Below, piece after piece: positions 44,066 to 54,869 of a stretch of DNA of 64,000 nucleotides. Numbering within the stretch: position 1 is the stretch's first letter; each line of letters begins with the position of its first letter. The position numbers were made by a program, and so were the translations under genes. The stretch is from Rhizophagus clarus. Taxonomy: Eukaryota; Glomeromycota; Glomeromycetes; Glomerales; Glomeraceae. Below the pieces are notes generated by a model. It saw only the letters and a program-made list of their open reading frames with translations. It was not told where the DNA came from and searched no databases. The stretch covers positions 126,501 to 190,500 of the forward strand of contig BLAL01000019.1 in assembly GCA_015698045.1 (NCBI GenBank), read 5' to 3'.

Positions 44066-45300
44066 ACTTTTCCGGTTATACTGAGAGAAAGTTCTATTTG
44101 ACTTGTAAGTAGATGCTGGTGTCTATCGATTGGTTAAAGTAACTAACTGATAGTTACTCCTCTTTTAGTTATAATCTCGTAGATTCAATCCTACGATAGA
44201 ACAAAAAATAAATGAGTGAAACCATATCACGTACTAAATGTCTAAATCTCGTCAATATATAATACTACGAAAGGGCCTTAATTTCAATCGGATAGGGTCG
44301 CATGCGCATTCCGCAAAAAAATTACGAAATCGGTAACCAATCCAGGGATTAATTCTAACAAAGAAATTACTGGTAGTTTTTGATAATATGGAAAGAACTA
44401 TTACTTTTACATAGCAAAAGACGCCTAGGAGCGGCAGGCATATTTTATGCATTATTCCTTGAAATACCACTACCTGTATCATTTTTTCTTTTTACATAAT
44501 AAGTCATTCTTTTTTATGTGATATTTATGAAAAAAATAGTGTATAATAAAGATTCTTAAATTTTTAAATGTGTATACTCGACTCTTGTTGTAGTTAAGAA
44601 AAGGGCAATAAAAATAGCATTAATGATTAAAACCAAGGCTCCTTATTGATCTTTATATATAGGATAGTGAAATTTTCTGAGAAGTTCCGATGATTGGATT
44701 TCTGTAATGCAGTGATATTTCCCTGGCTAATAAATCCTTTTATCTGCCTTGTGTAAGTAAAATAAAAATAGATCTAACTTACTTGCAATCAAGTTTTATT
44801 GATCGACTAGCTTCTTGAGGCACTTTATCACGATGATTGATCTTCGCCAAGAAAATCTCTGATCACTATAATATTACAAAAATGAATTTCCGTGATGGGA
44901 TATTATCATTATATAAACTCCATATGATAAGCATCATGTACCAAGCGATAAAAAAATCAAAGAATCTTTTAATAACGCATTGAGCAATAATTATTTCAAG
45001 GTTATTTTTATTATTTATATATAAATAGTGATTACATCTGCATAGTAAAATCTTGCATAGTAAAAAATCGTAAATCTATAACTACAGAACACTAAGTCAT
45101 CTAGGAGGACCCATCGCGCGTAATGACGGCTTGTTTATAGCAGTCAAATTTACTCCATTTGGTGGGTCAAAATGATATCACAAACGAACCTATGGGTTGG
45201 TTGACGGCGTAAAAAATTATAATCAACAAGTGAACGAATTTTTCACGACTAATAGGTCTGCATCCTCGATTTTCTCCGCCTTAACGACAGTTTTCATAAC
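44066..45300. other. Spacer without a supported gene
   Basis: Only short frames are present. A minus-strand frame of 76 codons (44252-44482, with NPWIGYRFRNFFAECACDP) has no start context or neighbours and is not called. Confidence 0.45.
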
Positions 45301-45319
45301 TTTGACTAATTCATCCTGA

Positions 45320-46640
45320 TTTCAGAGCAGGTCACGAGGCTTCTTTCTGTTCTATTTGTAACAGTAAGTTTCAACGTTTAAAAGATAAAGACAAGTTAAC
45401 TAAAAAGTTGCCTAAAACACTAATTAAAAAGATAGATAAAGAATCTGATAATACTTTTGAAATTGATAACAGTTTATTTCCTAAATTTTTTGATGATGAA
45501 TATAAGGATATTAAGAAGATTAAATTGTATATAATTGTTGATAAAAGGGGTAAAAGTCTGCATCCAAAACTTTTGTTATAAAACTGGTTAAATATACGAA
45601 TGTTATGAAAAAAATTAATGCTATTGTTCAAAAAGCATTTCAAAATGAAAATATTAAGTTAGCAGACTACAGTATATCATACAAAGCAATGAATGCACGT
45701 GGTCCTTCAAGTGAATTAGAAGATAAATGTGATTTTGATGAATTTATTGAAGACTACAAAAAAGTTATTGCGGTTAATAAAAAAAATGGCAGTAACGATT
45801 GAACTTGAAGATTCTACAAATGAAAAAGTAAAAAAAAAGAAAAACGTTCAAAGATAATAACATGAAGTTAAAAAATACAACAATCTTTTATCTTTTTATT
45901 TATTTAACTAATGAAATTTTACTATTTTAGGTTTCTGATGAAAGTGAATTATTAACTTCTGAAAAAGGAAACATATCATCATATTAAAAAAAGAAAAAGT
46001 CTCATGTTCTTAGAGAAGATGATTTATCTAAAGAAGAAAAGACATGAGCAGAACTGCAAAAGTAATTTCTGCTTTAAGTAAAAAATATGAGTATGATATA
46101 CATTCTATGCCATGCTATGTTCAAGATAATCGTTATTTACAACTTAATCCAGCTAGATTGCAAATTTGAGTACGTAAAATTGTAAGTTATATTAAATTTT
46201 AATCTATTTTAAAAATAAAACTAATTTATATTATAATTATATTTCAGATAAATCAAAATATTACTGAAGAAATTCCTCTGAATTTTTCAACTTTTAATAT
46301 GATATTAGGTAAAAAAACACGTAAGATAAACAAACAGCTGTTATAATATATTCTAATACACCAATTATAATTCAAATGCCACCATTTCAATATCCTTATT
46401 TTAATTTTAATTATTCAGATAATTCAGATACACTTATACCACTATCAGTTATAGAATTACTTTTAATTCATGAATTTTTTTCAAGTTTAGATCAAAAATA
46501 TAATTGTGATACATACAGTATTTTAAGTTTGCAAATAATTTTGTTGAAGAAAAAATTACCATAGATCTTATAAAAGATTTATCTAATAAAAAAATGGAAA
46601 AATTAGGTATTATAAAAATTGGGTGAAAAAAAATGTAAAA
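45320..46640 (+). pseudogene. Decayed member of a multigene family ending in a SAM-like domain
   Basis: Pieces in order are: RAGHEASFCSICNSKFQRLK (45325-45385), with a CxxC pair; KINAIVQKAFQNENIKLADY and SYKAMNARGPSSELED (45605-45725); the tract YDIHSMPCYVQDNRYLQLNP (46095-46155); and ITEEIPLNFSTFNMILGKK (46260-46320). The C-terminal part IELLLIHEFFSSLDQKYN, then NNFVEEKITIDLIKDLS and MEKLGIIKIG (46450-46620), matches the helix pattern of SAM domains. Intron-like GT...AG segments lie between pieces, but stops and frameshifts occur in several. A second, independently decayed relative is at 61866-62775. From general knowledge of Rhizophagus genomes this looks like a lineage-expanded family. Its function is unknown. 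Confidence 0.5.
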
Positions 46641-46649
46641 TAAGCAGCT

Positions 46650-48080
46650 CAAAAATATTGATATAATTATTGTATGTATTGTAATTTTCTTTTTTACATA
46701 TAGTGATAAATTACAAATAAATTGATGATTCAAAAAATGATTTTGCCATTTATGAAGTAATTTGGTTATATACAACTAATAAAGCATATATTGGATCATT
46801 ACAAAATTCCAATTTATGATTTAATAAATGCAAATGCTATTTCAATTGAATTATAGTCAGAAGAATAAAGGAGAAGGAAAACTACATAGCACTCTAATTC
46901 TTTTAATAATAAAATAAGATTTGCATCATGATGTATCCTTGTATTATTCATTATAAAAACACTGTTATTGCCAATATAGTGTGAAAAATAGGATAATGAA
47001 GATAATTGGATAGAAATATAGCAGATAGATCAATCACGTAATATAATGATACAAATTATTTTTAGAATTTATTTTTAGTTTAGATTTTTATTTATTTTAC
47101 TTATTTTTAGATTAGAAAAAGATAGTATTAGAAATATAATAGAAATAATTTTTTATAGCGATTTAGTCAAAGGAATAGTTAGAAGAAGAGTATAATGTAA
47201 TATTTTACAATGCCAAGTATTATAATCAGTACAATGAGAATTAGTAAATAATTTGGGATTGGTTCATAAATTACCATTTCAGAATGTAAAGAAATATCTT
47301 TAACATTTCAGATCTTTCTAAATATTTATAGGAAAGAAAAGTAGGATTAGATAGAAAGTAATTCTTAGATTTTGTATAAATATACTCTATAAACGAGAGA
47401 AAAATCTCAGTCAAGTTTATGTTCAGTTAAATAAAAATGGATAATTTGTACATGACTCAATCCTATTATAGTCAGTTGATAACATTATAAAATTATAATT
47501 AACTAATAGAAGAAAATTGCATTTTAATGTTTGAGAGTACTGTTTTTAGTTAATTATAATATTATTCTGATATGTTGAATAAAGAATAAAGTTATGTGTA
47601 TTTGAAAATCAATAATAAATGTAAAGTTATGGTGAAAGCTATCTAAAAATGAGATTTAAGAAAATTATATATGAAAAAAATATGATTAAAAGGAATATGT
47701 TTCCTGTAAAATTAAGAATAAAGGAATTAGTTTCCTAGTGAAATAAGAAAAATGTTAGGAGAAATAGAAAAATCTAAACCAAGCAAATAAAATGAATTTT
47801 ATGTAAAAAACTGGTAATCGAGAGATAGTTTTACTTCATACTGAAATAAGGATTCATTATAAGTACTTATTGATAATGAATTTTTCTTAATATAAATAAC
47901 AATAAAAAATTTACATAATTATAATTAATAATTATATATACCACTTGATCAAGTATAAAATTTACAAATTTTTTCTTATTACATATTCCTTCAAATATAT
48001 CAATAGTAACAAATCTATCTAATATAAGAGCAAATAAGATCGTGTATTGTTTTTCTCTTACAAATACTACTTTTTATATA
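46650..48080. other. AT-rich spacer
   Basis: There are no supported genes. Words such as AGGAATATGTTTCCTGTAAA recur in diverged form (47690-47750), pointing to old repeats. Confidence 0.45.
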
Positions 48081-48082
48081 TA

Positions 48083-48378
48083 TGAGGACCCTGGACATTA
48101 CTGATATAACTCATAATTATGAAAAAGAGCAAATTGATGTGAAATTTAGAAGCTAAAAAACATGTTTTTTGCAATTTTCTTGTCAACCAATGATCCAAAT
48201 TGGATGAACTTTTTTTAAAATGTAGCTCTCAATGAGATCTACAAAATAAAAGTTTATCCAAATTGGTTAAATAGATGGCGAGATATCCTTAAAAAACTAA
48301 AAGAGCAAATTGGTTTAATTTTGAGAAAAATGGGTAAAAAAAAATGTGAGTTATTTTAGTAATATCTGGAGGTCCTTA
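48083..48378. mobile_element. 296-bp TA-flanked MITE (Tc1/mariner-like)
   Basis: The left end TGAGGACCCTGGACATTACT and right end, read inverted, TAAGGACCTCCAGATATTAC, match over about 32 bp with several mismatches. TA flanks both sides (48081-48082 and 48379-48380). The interior contains AAAAGAGCAAATTG twice in direct orientation (near 48123 and 48300). There is no coding capacity. It lies 260 bp from a mariner-type transposase relic, but its own ends are complete. Confidence 0.65.
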
Positions 48379-48639
48379 TATACGTGTATTGTAAAATGAA
48401 TAACCATATAGTCACAATAAATTTCTTTCATCTTTGGCACTTTTATTAAGAAAAATCAATTAATTTGAAGTATAATTTTTACCAATTATACCTAAATAAT
48501 ATACACGTATAATTTCATTTCTTTCATATATTTTTTTTTGTAATTTATATAAAAATAAAAAAAAATATTGTTAGAATATGTAGTTTTCTAACTTTTTTTG
48601 AGTAATTTCTAAATAATAAAGTGATTTTTAAAGTGCTGA

Positions 48640-48945
48640 AAAGATGCTTTCTTTCCTGTATGATTTTTTATTTCATAAACCAATTCATCTAAATATCAAT
48701 TAACTTTATTTTTTACAAGATTTTGAAGTATATGCGTATCTTTTCTATCAAAAAACCTTTTTTTTACCAGGTATTTCTTTAAATGGATTAGTAATATATA
48801 CCTACTTTTCATACAAATTTATTATCTTGAACACTACACTTTTAGCCATATATAATATATTAGCAATATCTGTAATAGAAAGACTATCACTATAAAGATA
48901 TATAACTCTCTAACATAAATCTGTACTAAATTCTTTAGGCATAAG
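48640..48945 (-). pseudogene. Tc1/mariner-type transposase N-terminal relic
   Basis: The minus strand from about 48945 reads MPKEFSTDLC, a stop, then RVIYLYSDSLSITDIANILY, continuing through KIINLYEK, NPFKEIPGKKRFFDRKD and YLDELVYEIKN. This is the paired-type helix-turn-helix arrangement of Tc1/mariner transposases (DNA-binding half). Trp codons at expected places are stops. No DDE half is found downstream, so the piece is truncated as well as mutated. Confidence 0.55.
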
Positions 48946-49484
48946 TTTTTTTCAAAAAAAATGTCAAATTATTAGTTAAACAAATACTTTTAGTTACAGT
49001 AATCTTAATAATATATTTATAAATCAGTATTATGCCAATATTAAATTGGTAGTAATTTCTAATAAAATCAAAATGAAAGTCAAAAAAAAATGTAAAAAAT
49101 AATATAAAAATAGCATAACATCTTGCAGATCAATATATATATACAGTATATATATATATATATATAAATGTGAAGTTTTTATTGTGTAATTTGAGTTTTC
49201 AGTTTTTTTATCAATAAGATGTGGTTCTTAATAATTTGAAAATTGTGATAATAATAAACACTTTTTTTAAGTGTTTAATTTAAAAATAAAATAAACATTT
49301 TTTTTAATCATTTAATTTAAAAAAATATTTTTTTTTGAATATTTAATTTTAAAAGAAATGCTAAAATGTGTTTTAAACAGATAATTTTAAAAAAAATACC
49401 TTTTTTAATCATTTTAACTTTCAATTAAAAAATGTTTTTTTATCATTTAATTAAAAGAAACCAAATCATTTTAATAAAAATAAT

Positions 49485-50693
49485 TTTTTTTAATCACTTA
49501 AATAAAAAACAATTTTTTTTTTAATTATTTAAATAAAAAAAATAATTTTTTTTTTAATCGTTTAAATAAACAAAAAATAATTTTTTTTTTAATCGTTTAA
49601 ATAAAAAACAATTTTTTCTTTAATCATTTAAATAAAAAAAACAATTTGTTCTTTAATCGTTTAAATAAAAAAACAATTTGTTCTTTAATCGTTTAAATAA
49701 AAAAACAATTTGTTCTTTAATCGTTTAAATAAAAAAAACAATTTGTTCTTTAATCGTTTAAATAAAAAAACAATTTGTTCTTTAATCGTTTAAATAAAAA
49801 AACAATTTGTTCTTTAATCGTTTAAATAAAAAAAACAATTTTTTCTTTAATCGTTTAAATAAAAAAAAACAATTTTTTCTTTAATCGTTTAAATAAAAAA
49901 AAACAATTTTTTCTTTAATCGTTTAAATAAAAAAAAACAATTTTTTCTTTAATCGTTTAAATAAAAAAAAACAATTTTTTCTTTAATCGTTTAAATAAAA
50001 AAAAACAATTTTTTCTTTAATCGTTTAAATAAAAAAAAACAATTTTTTCTTTAATCGTTTAAATAAAAAAAAACAATTTTTCTTTAATCGTTTAAATAAA
50101 AAAAACAATTTTTTCTTTAATCGTTTAAATAAAAAAAACAATTTTTTCTTTAATCGTTTAAATAAAAAAAACAATTTTTTCTTTAATCGTTTAAATAAAA
50201 AAAACAATTTTTTCTTTAATCGTTTAAATAAAAAAAACAATTTTTTCTTTAATCGTTTAAATAAAAAAAACAATTTTTTCTTTAATCGTTTAAATAAAAA
50301 AACAATTTTTTCTTTAATCGTTTAAATAAAAAAAACAATTTTTTCTTTAATCGTTTAAATAAAAAAAACAATTTTTTCTTTAATCGTTTAAATAAAAAAA
50401 ACAATTTTTTCTTTAATCGTTTAAATAAAAAAAACAATTTTTTCTTTAATCGTTTAAATAAAAAAACAATTTTTCTTTAATCGTTTAAATAAAAAAACAA
50501 TTTTTTCTTTAATCGTTTAAATAAAAAAAACAATTTTTTCTTTAATCGTTTAAATAAAAAAAACAATTTTTTCTTTAATCGTTTAAATAAAAAAAACAAT
50601 TTTTTCTTTAATCGTTTAAATAAAAAAAACAATTTTTTCTTTAATCGTTTAAATAAAAAAAACAATTTTTTCTTTAATCGTTTAAATAAAAAA
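49485..50693. repeat. Minisatellite of about 33-bp units
   Basis: About 35 tandem copies of a 32-35 bp unit whose core is CTTTAATCGTTTAAATAAAA followed by an A-run, CAA and a T-run. Length differences lie in the A-run and T-run. The left edge (49260-49610) is increasingly diverged, the block 49640-49810 has a TTTGTTC variant, and the right part has TTTTTTC, so variants are clustered. Many units are 33 bp, a multiple of three, which creates long artificial minus-strand frames of FLFKRLKKKLF. These are not genes. The (AT)n at 49135-49165 lies upstream. Confidence 0.92.
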
Positions 50694-51370
50694 AAATTAA
50701 AAAAATGATTTTTTTTTAGTCATTTTATTAATAACTTTATGAAAAAAAACTTCTTATTGATTATAATTCATCTAATTATATTGAACTAAATTGTAAAATT
50801 CCAGTTTGATTTAGGTTAAAAATTCAGTTCCAATTTCAGTTCAGATTGAAATCAAAAAACTGAATTGAATTGGCCTATTCAGAGCTTTATTTTTCAAGTT
50901 CTTTGCTTAAGAGCAAAAAATCTAAAAAAAAATTTAGTTAATAAGTAAAAAATAATTAGAAATAAAAGAAATAGTTAGAAATAATAATATAAAATAAAAA
51001 ATTATTACCTTTTACTTAGTGGTTAGAAATCTTTCAAAATTGATTTTAAGAATCAGTTTTTAGAAATTGTATCTTAAAAATCAGTTTATAAACTACAACA
51101 AAAATCAAAAAACAAATAATAAAAAACCATAAATAATATTATATAATGATGTTTAGTATTGCACAAGTCAAGTAATATTTATAGTATTTATAGCATAAAT
51201 GTAATTTATTTTTTATTTTTATAAAATCAATTTTTATTTATTATAAAATTAATTACTGATCACAGTAATTTGAAAATGACAATAAATAAATTAAATAAAA
51301 TAAATAAAATAAATAAATTAATTATACTATAAAGATTGATTAATATTCTAATTTTAAGATTTTCACCAAA
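50694..51370. other. AT-rich spacer
   Basis: There is no supported frame. AATAAAT/TAAATAAA microsatellite sequence lies at about 51285-51320. Confidence 0.5.
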
Positions 51371-51388
51371 ATTCTGCACTATATAAAA

Positions 51389-52795
51389 TCAACAGAAAAT
51401 AGTTCTAGATAATAAATTATCAACACCCAATTTAAATGGTTTATGTTTATCAATTATAGCAATGGGATCCCACAAACTTGTACTTGAATAAGGTGTAATT
51501 CTTTTAAAACCAGTATTATTTGACAAATCTTCATAATACCAAGCATGATCACAATTAACTTGATTATACAGTATATTATTATTTTTTAATAATGAAATTG
51601 CCAACCTAATTGTATAATTATTTTCCTTATTACTCATACCTAAATAAAATAAGATAAAAATTATTTTAAATTCAAAATTAAATAAATATATTTAATTAAT
51701 TCATTTTAATTTCATACCAAATGCAATTGGAGTAGCAAATCCAGCATTATTTTTTGCTACAATAGATAGAACTGGAGGCACAATCAAAGTTTAAGTCATA
51801 TTTGCCATCAATCTCTATACAAGTTTGTCCAAAATCTCATGCATTTTTAACTAAAAGTCATTTAATAATGTCTTTAGAAGAATCTTCTGAAAAAGATAAA
51901 TTTGGTTGCTGGTAATATAAAACTTATCCTTTTGGTTTTGGTTTTAATACCTCAGTTACAAGATAATGAAGAATAGTCCAAAGGCCAGTATTTTCCTATC
52001 ATTACGAGCAACTAACTGTCTCAATTTATCATCTGTACAAATAATTTTTTGACTGTTTATTGCTTCAGAAAGTATATCTTCTTTAGTACCATTCATTGAT
52101 GCTAAAAGTTTAGCTTTTATTCCTTTTGCATTCCTATGGCCTGCTCTTCTACTAATAAGAATGTTATCTTTAATATTTTGTAAAAGATTTAATCTTTGAA
52201 CTTTTGGTACTGAATTAAGTATTATATTTTGTGATATATGGGTTCCTTGAACAGTTATTTTAAGGGATGTGATTTAAATAATGATGTGATATGAACTTCA
52301 CTTTTAACTCTTACTTTACATAAATGCATATCTTGATAATCTTTTAGACAGTTAGTTAATTGAGAATTTTCACATCCCTCATTACAGCTCCCAATTCCTC
52401 CACCAACTTGTTGGCAAGTATTGCCATCACCAGAGCAAAACATAGTTCATAACCAACACAATTTGTCTTTTTCTGTTTAGTATTTATTTTTTCAAGGAAT
52501 TCATGTTCTTTTGCTGTTTATATTATTTTATCATCAATTCTATTTGTGGACTATATATTACCAGTTTTAGTCGTCCACTCCACAAAATCTGCAGCTCCTT
52601 CAACTCTCTTAACATTTATAATTTCTCTCTTTACAAGTTCTGAAGTGTATAGTCTACTCTGACATTTTAAACGTCTATCTTTTAATAAAGGGTGATTTGC
52701 TAAATATCATTCCGCAGCTCGACCGAATGGCACATTAACTGAACTTTCTATATCATTATTATATTGTATGTATGTTAAATAATCTTGCATTTTAT
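51389..52795 (-). pseudogene. Decayed MULE-like transposase
   Basis: Read on the minus strand from an ATG near 52790 (MQDYLTYIQYNNDIESS). It continues with a Cys-rich zinc-type segment (GDGNTCQQVGGGIGSC, then EGCENSQLTNC, 52440-52340), a helical part (KGIKAKLLASMNGTKEDILS), a gap with stops, then SIVAKNNAGFATPIAFGMSN and KENNYTIRLAISLLKNNN (51780-51575), and finally AIIDKHKPFKLGV. The phrase in which a natural-enemy-like pool (PIAFGxSNKENN) is followed by a DKH..K motif is typical of MULE-type DDE transposases as I know them from fungi. A possible intron lies at about 51715-51640. Frameshifts and stops make it inactive. Classification is moderate at best. Confidence 0.42.
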
Positions 52796-52799
52796 AATT

Positions 52800-53212
52800 G
52801 TTTATTAAAAATTTCGTAAGTAATTACTTGTACAAGTAAAAAACAGTGAACAGTACGTAAAAAACGCGAAAAAAAGTTTTATAAAAGAAAAAAACGCGAA
52901 AGAAAGTTGTATAGAAGAAAATATTTTTTTAATCTATCAAGAAGTATATTAAAATTCTGTGTTACGTTTTAACCTCATGCATATTTAGGTTTCACAGCAA
53001 TATCTATCAAGAAGTATACACCTGACTATCAAGATCGATATTTTTTGCATATGATACAAGTATAGTTGCAATAAAACGACGCGAAATTTTAAATTTTTAT
53101 TTTTTGTTTACAGCATGAAATAATCGACTCGTTAATAAATCAAATAAATCATGTGGTACACGTTATCAAAAACTGATTCAAAACCAACAAAAAATCCGGT
53201 GACCATACAATT
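52800..53212. other. Spacer between the transposase relic and the next gene
   Basis: It contains two near-identical GTAAAAAACGCGAAA / AAAAAACGCGAAAGAAAGTT blocks (52856-52908) and two ATCTATCAAGAAGTATA copies (52932 and 52999). No frame is supported. Confidence 0.5.
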
Positions 53213-54416
53213 ATGAAAACTGCTGTAAAGAAACTTTCGAGGACGAGCGAAAATTCGAAAATTTTATACGAGACGTTCCTAGAACCTCACAGGTATAGTT
53301 TAAATATTATGCCGTATTTTAAGCAAGTGTCGCATTAATATTTATATGATATTCCATAGTACACCAACAAAGAATAAGATGTCAGGACAAGAATCTGAAA
53401 TATTTGATAATGAACATAGACTGAGCGACGATTCCAGTTGCCACTATATGAAATGCTTTTGCCCTCTTCTATACGATCAACATTGGCAAACCTCCGAATT
53501 CTTTGACTCGTTCCGACCAGCAGACGGAATGGTTGTATCGACATTTAAACCAGTTGGAGAAGTGGATATTGATTTTAGAGCCAATACCCGAGATCCCGGT
53601 ACTCAAGGACAGACCATGGCCAACAGTAATAAGTGTGTCATGGAAATCAAAGCGCCAGAAAAAACAAAAGCGCTGGAAAATCATGATGATCTCGTTCGGA
53701 GCATCGATAATAGGGGACAAGAGTACCAGAAAACAAATAATAAATTTACGACAACAAGTCGATTTAGAGAACCATCATCTCTTTCCTCGGGATGCGAATG
53801 GGAGATTGAAAAAGAATCAAAAGCCCTGGAAGTTCGGAAATTGTGCCTAAACGAACACATTTTTCCAACTGTCATCAAAGGAACACGAGTTACCAATCCG
53901 AACTCATGCAATAGAAACACTGACACAAAAAACGAAACCACCTTGCTTGAATTGCGTAATGACCATGGAACACAGCACACCCGAGATCTGCTCTTACTTC
54001 TTGAGTTATTGAAGAATAAAGAGCCATATCACGATGAGACAAACAAAAATGTCTTTAATGATGTTGAGATCCGACTCTTCGCTGGACTTTATGGCATTAC
54101 TAATTTCCGCCCCGTGCTTGCATGTAAAGATTCAGTCTTTTGGATAGAAGATCATGATGGTGTAATTTATTTTTATTCTCGTATAGACGATAGCATGATA
54201 CGCGGAGGAGATAGTCTGAAAGAAGCTTTATCAAATTATCTTTTTAATCAAGAAAATCTTCGTTATGTCGATGAGATTACTCGCGAATTGATACCATTAA
54301 ATGCATATGATAAAGAAGTTGAAGAATGGGCAAAATCACGCGAGACTCATGCCATCGATGTAACTAAGGTATCACTGCAGCATCAGCATGAATCGAAAAT
54401 GGGTGGAAAAAAGTAA
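53213..54416 (+). CDS. Two-exon protein of unknown function, 378 residues
   Basis: Exon 1 (53213-53292, MKTAVKKLSRTSENSKILYE) joins exon 2 (53360-54416) through a 67-bp intron with GTATAG...CCATAG. The phase agrees, so the Met at 53346 that lies inside the intron is not the start. The protein has a polar, charged first two-thirds and a more ordered C-terminal part (RLFAGLYGITNFRPVLACKD, then VFWIEDHDGVIYFYSRIDD and DSLKEALSNYLFNQENLRY). No recognised domain, membrane segment or signal. Codon use is clearly less AT-biased than the PPR or galactokinase genes, which fits either stronger constraint, another evolutionary origin or a recent family expansion. Confidence 0.6.
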
Positions 54417-54860
54417 CAACAAAAAAATCATATGTAGAGTAGGCTGTATTGCATGATTTGCTTTATTGGTAATTTGTATAAAAGTAATGTACAAGAAGTA
54501 TTTGAAAAATAATAAAAACTAATGCAAATTTAACTGCAAATTTATTAGAATTTGCCTTTGCAATTAAGAAAGGATAAGCAAAATATATGAAGCTATCAAG
54601 TTATTTCTTTGTTCTTTCTTTTTATATACACATAAAATATACACACGTGTTTAAAAAATTCAAAGTGAAATTTTTATTATATTTTTTTGTAAAGCAATAC
54701 ATGAGAAAGGACTGGCTGGCCAAGTAAGAATGAAAGTAGAAAATGATGGAGCAGTAGGATGTTTTAAGGGAGGAAAGGCATAAAAGAACATGCCCGCTTG
54801 ATAAACCAGCCAAGCCCTAACCTCATATACTGGCAGTTCCTTTTCCACTACTCTGTATTA
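54417..54860. other. Spacer
   Basis: No gene supported. AATAAAA words after 54510 could serve as a 3' end signal for the preceding gene. Confidence 0.45.
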
Positions 54861-54869
54861 TATCTAAAC

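Noticed and set aside
44252-44482. 76-codon minus-strand frame with NPWIGYRFRN
   Set aside because: No start context, splice signals or recognised domain. The evidence is insufficient.
49485-50693. Possible CRISPR array or repetitive protein gene
   Set aside because: Units are contiguous without unique spacers, so not CRISPR. The FLFKRLKKKLF frames are a by-product of a 33-bp period.
53346-53380. ATG at 53346 as the start of the 53-54 kb gene
   Set aside because: It lies within a GTATAG...CATAG intron. Joining the upstream exon gives a consistent phase and a better start at 53213.
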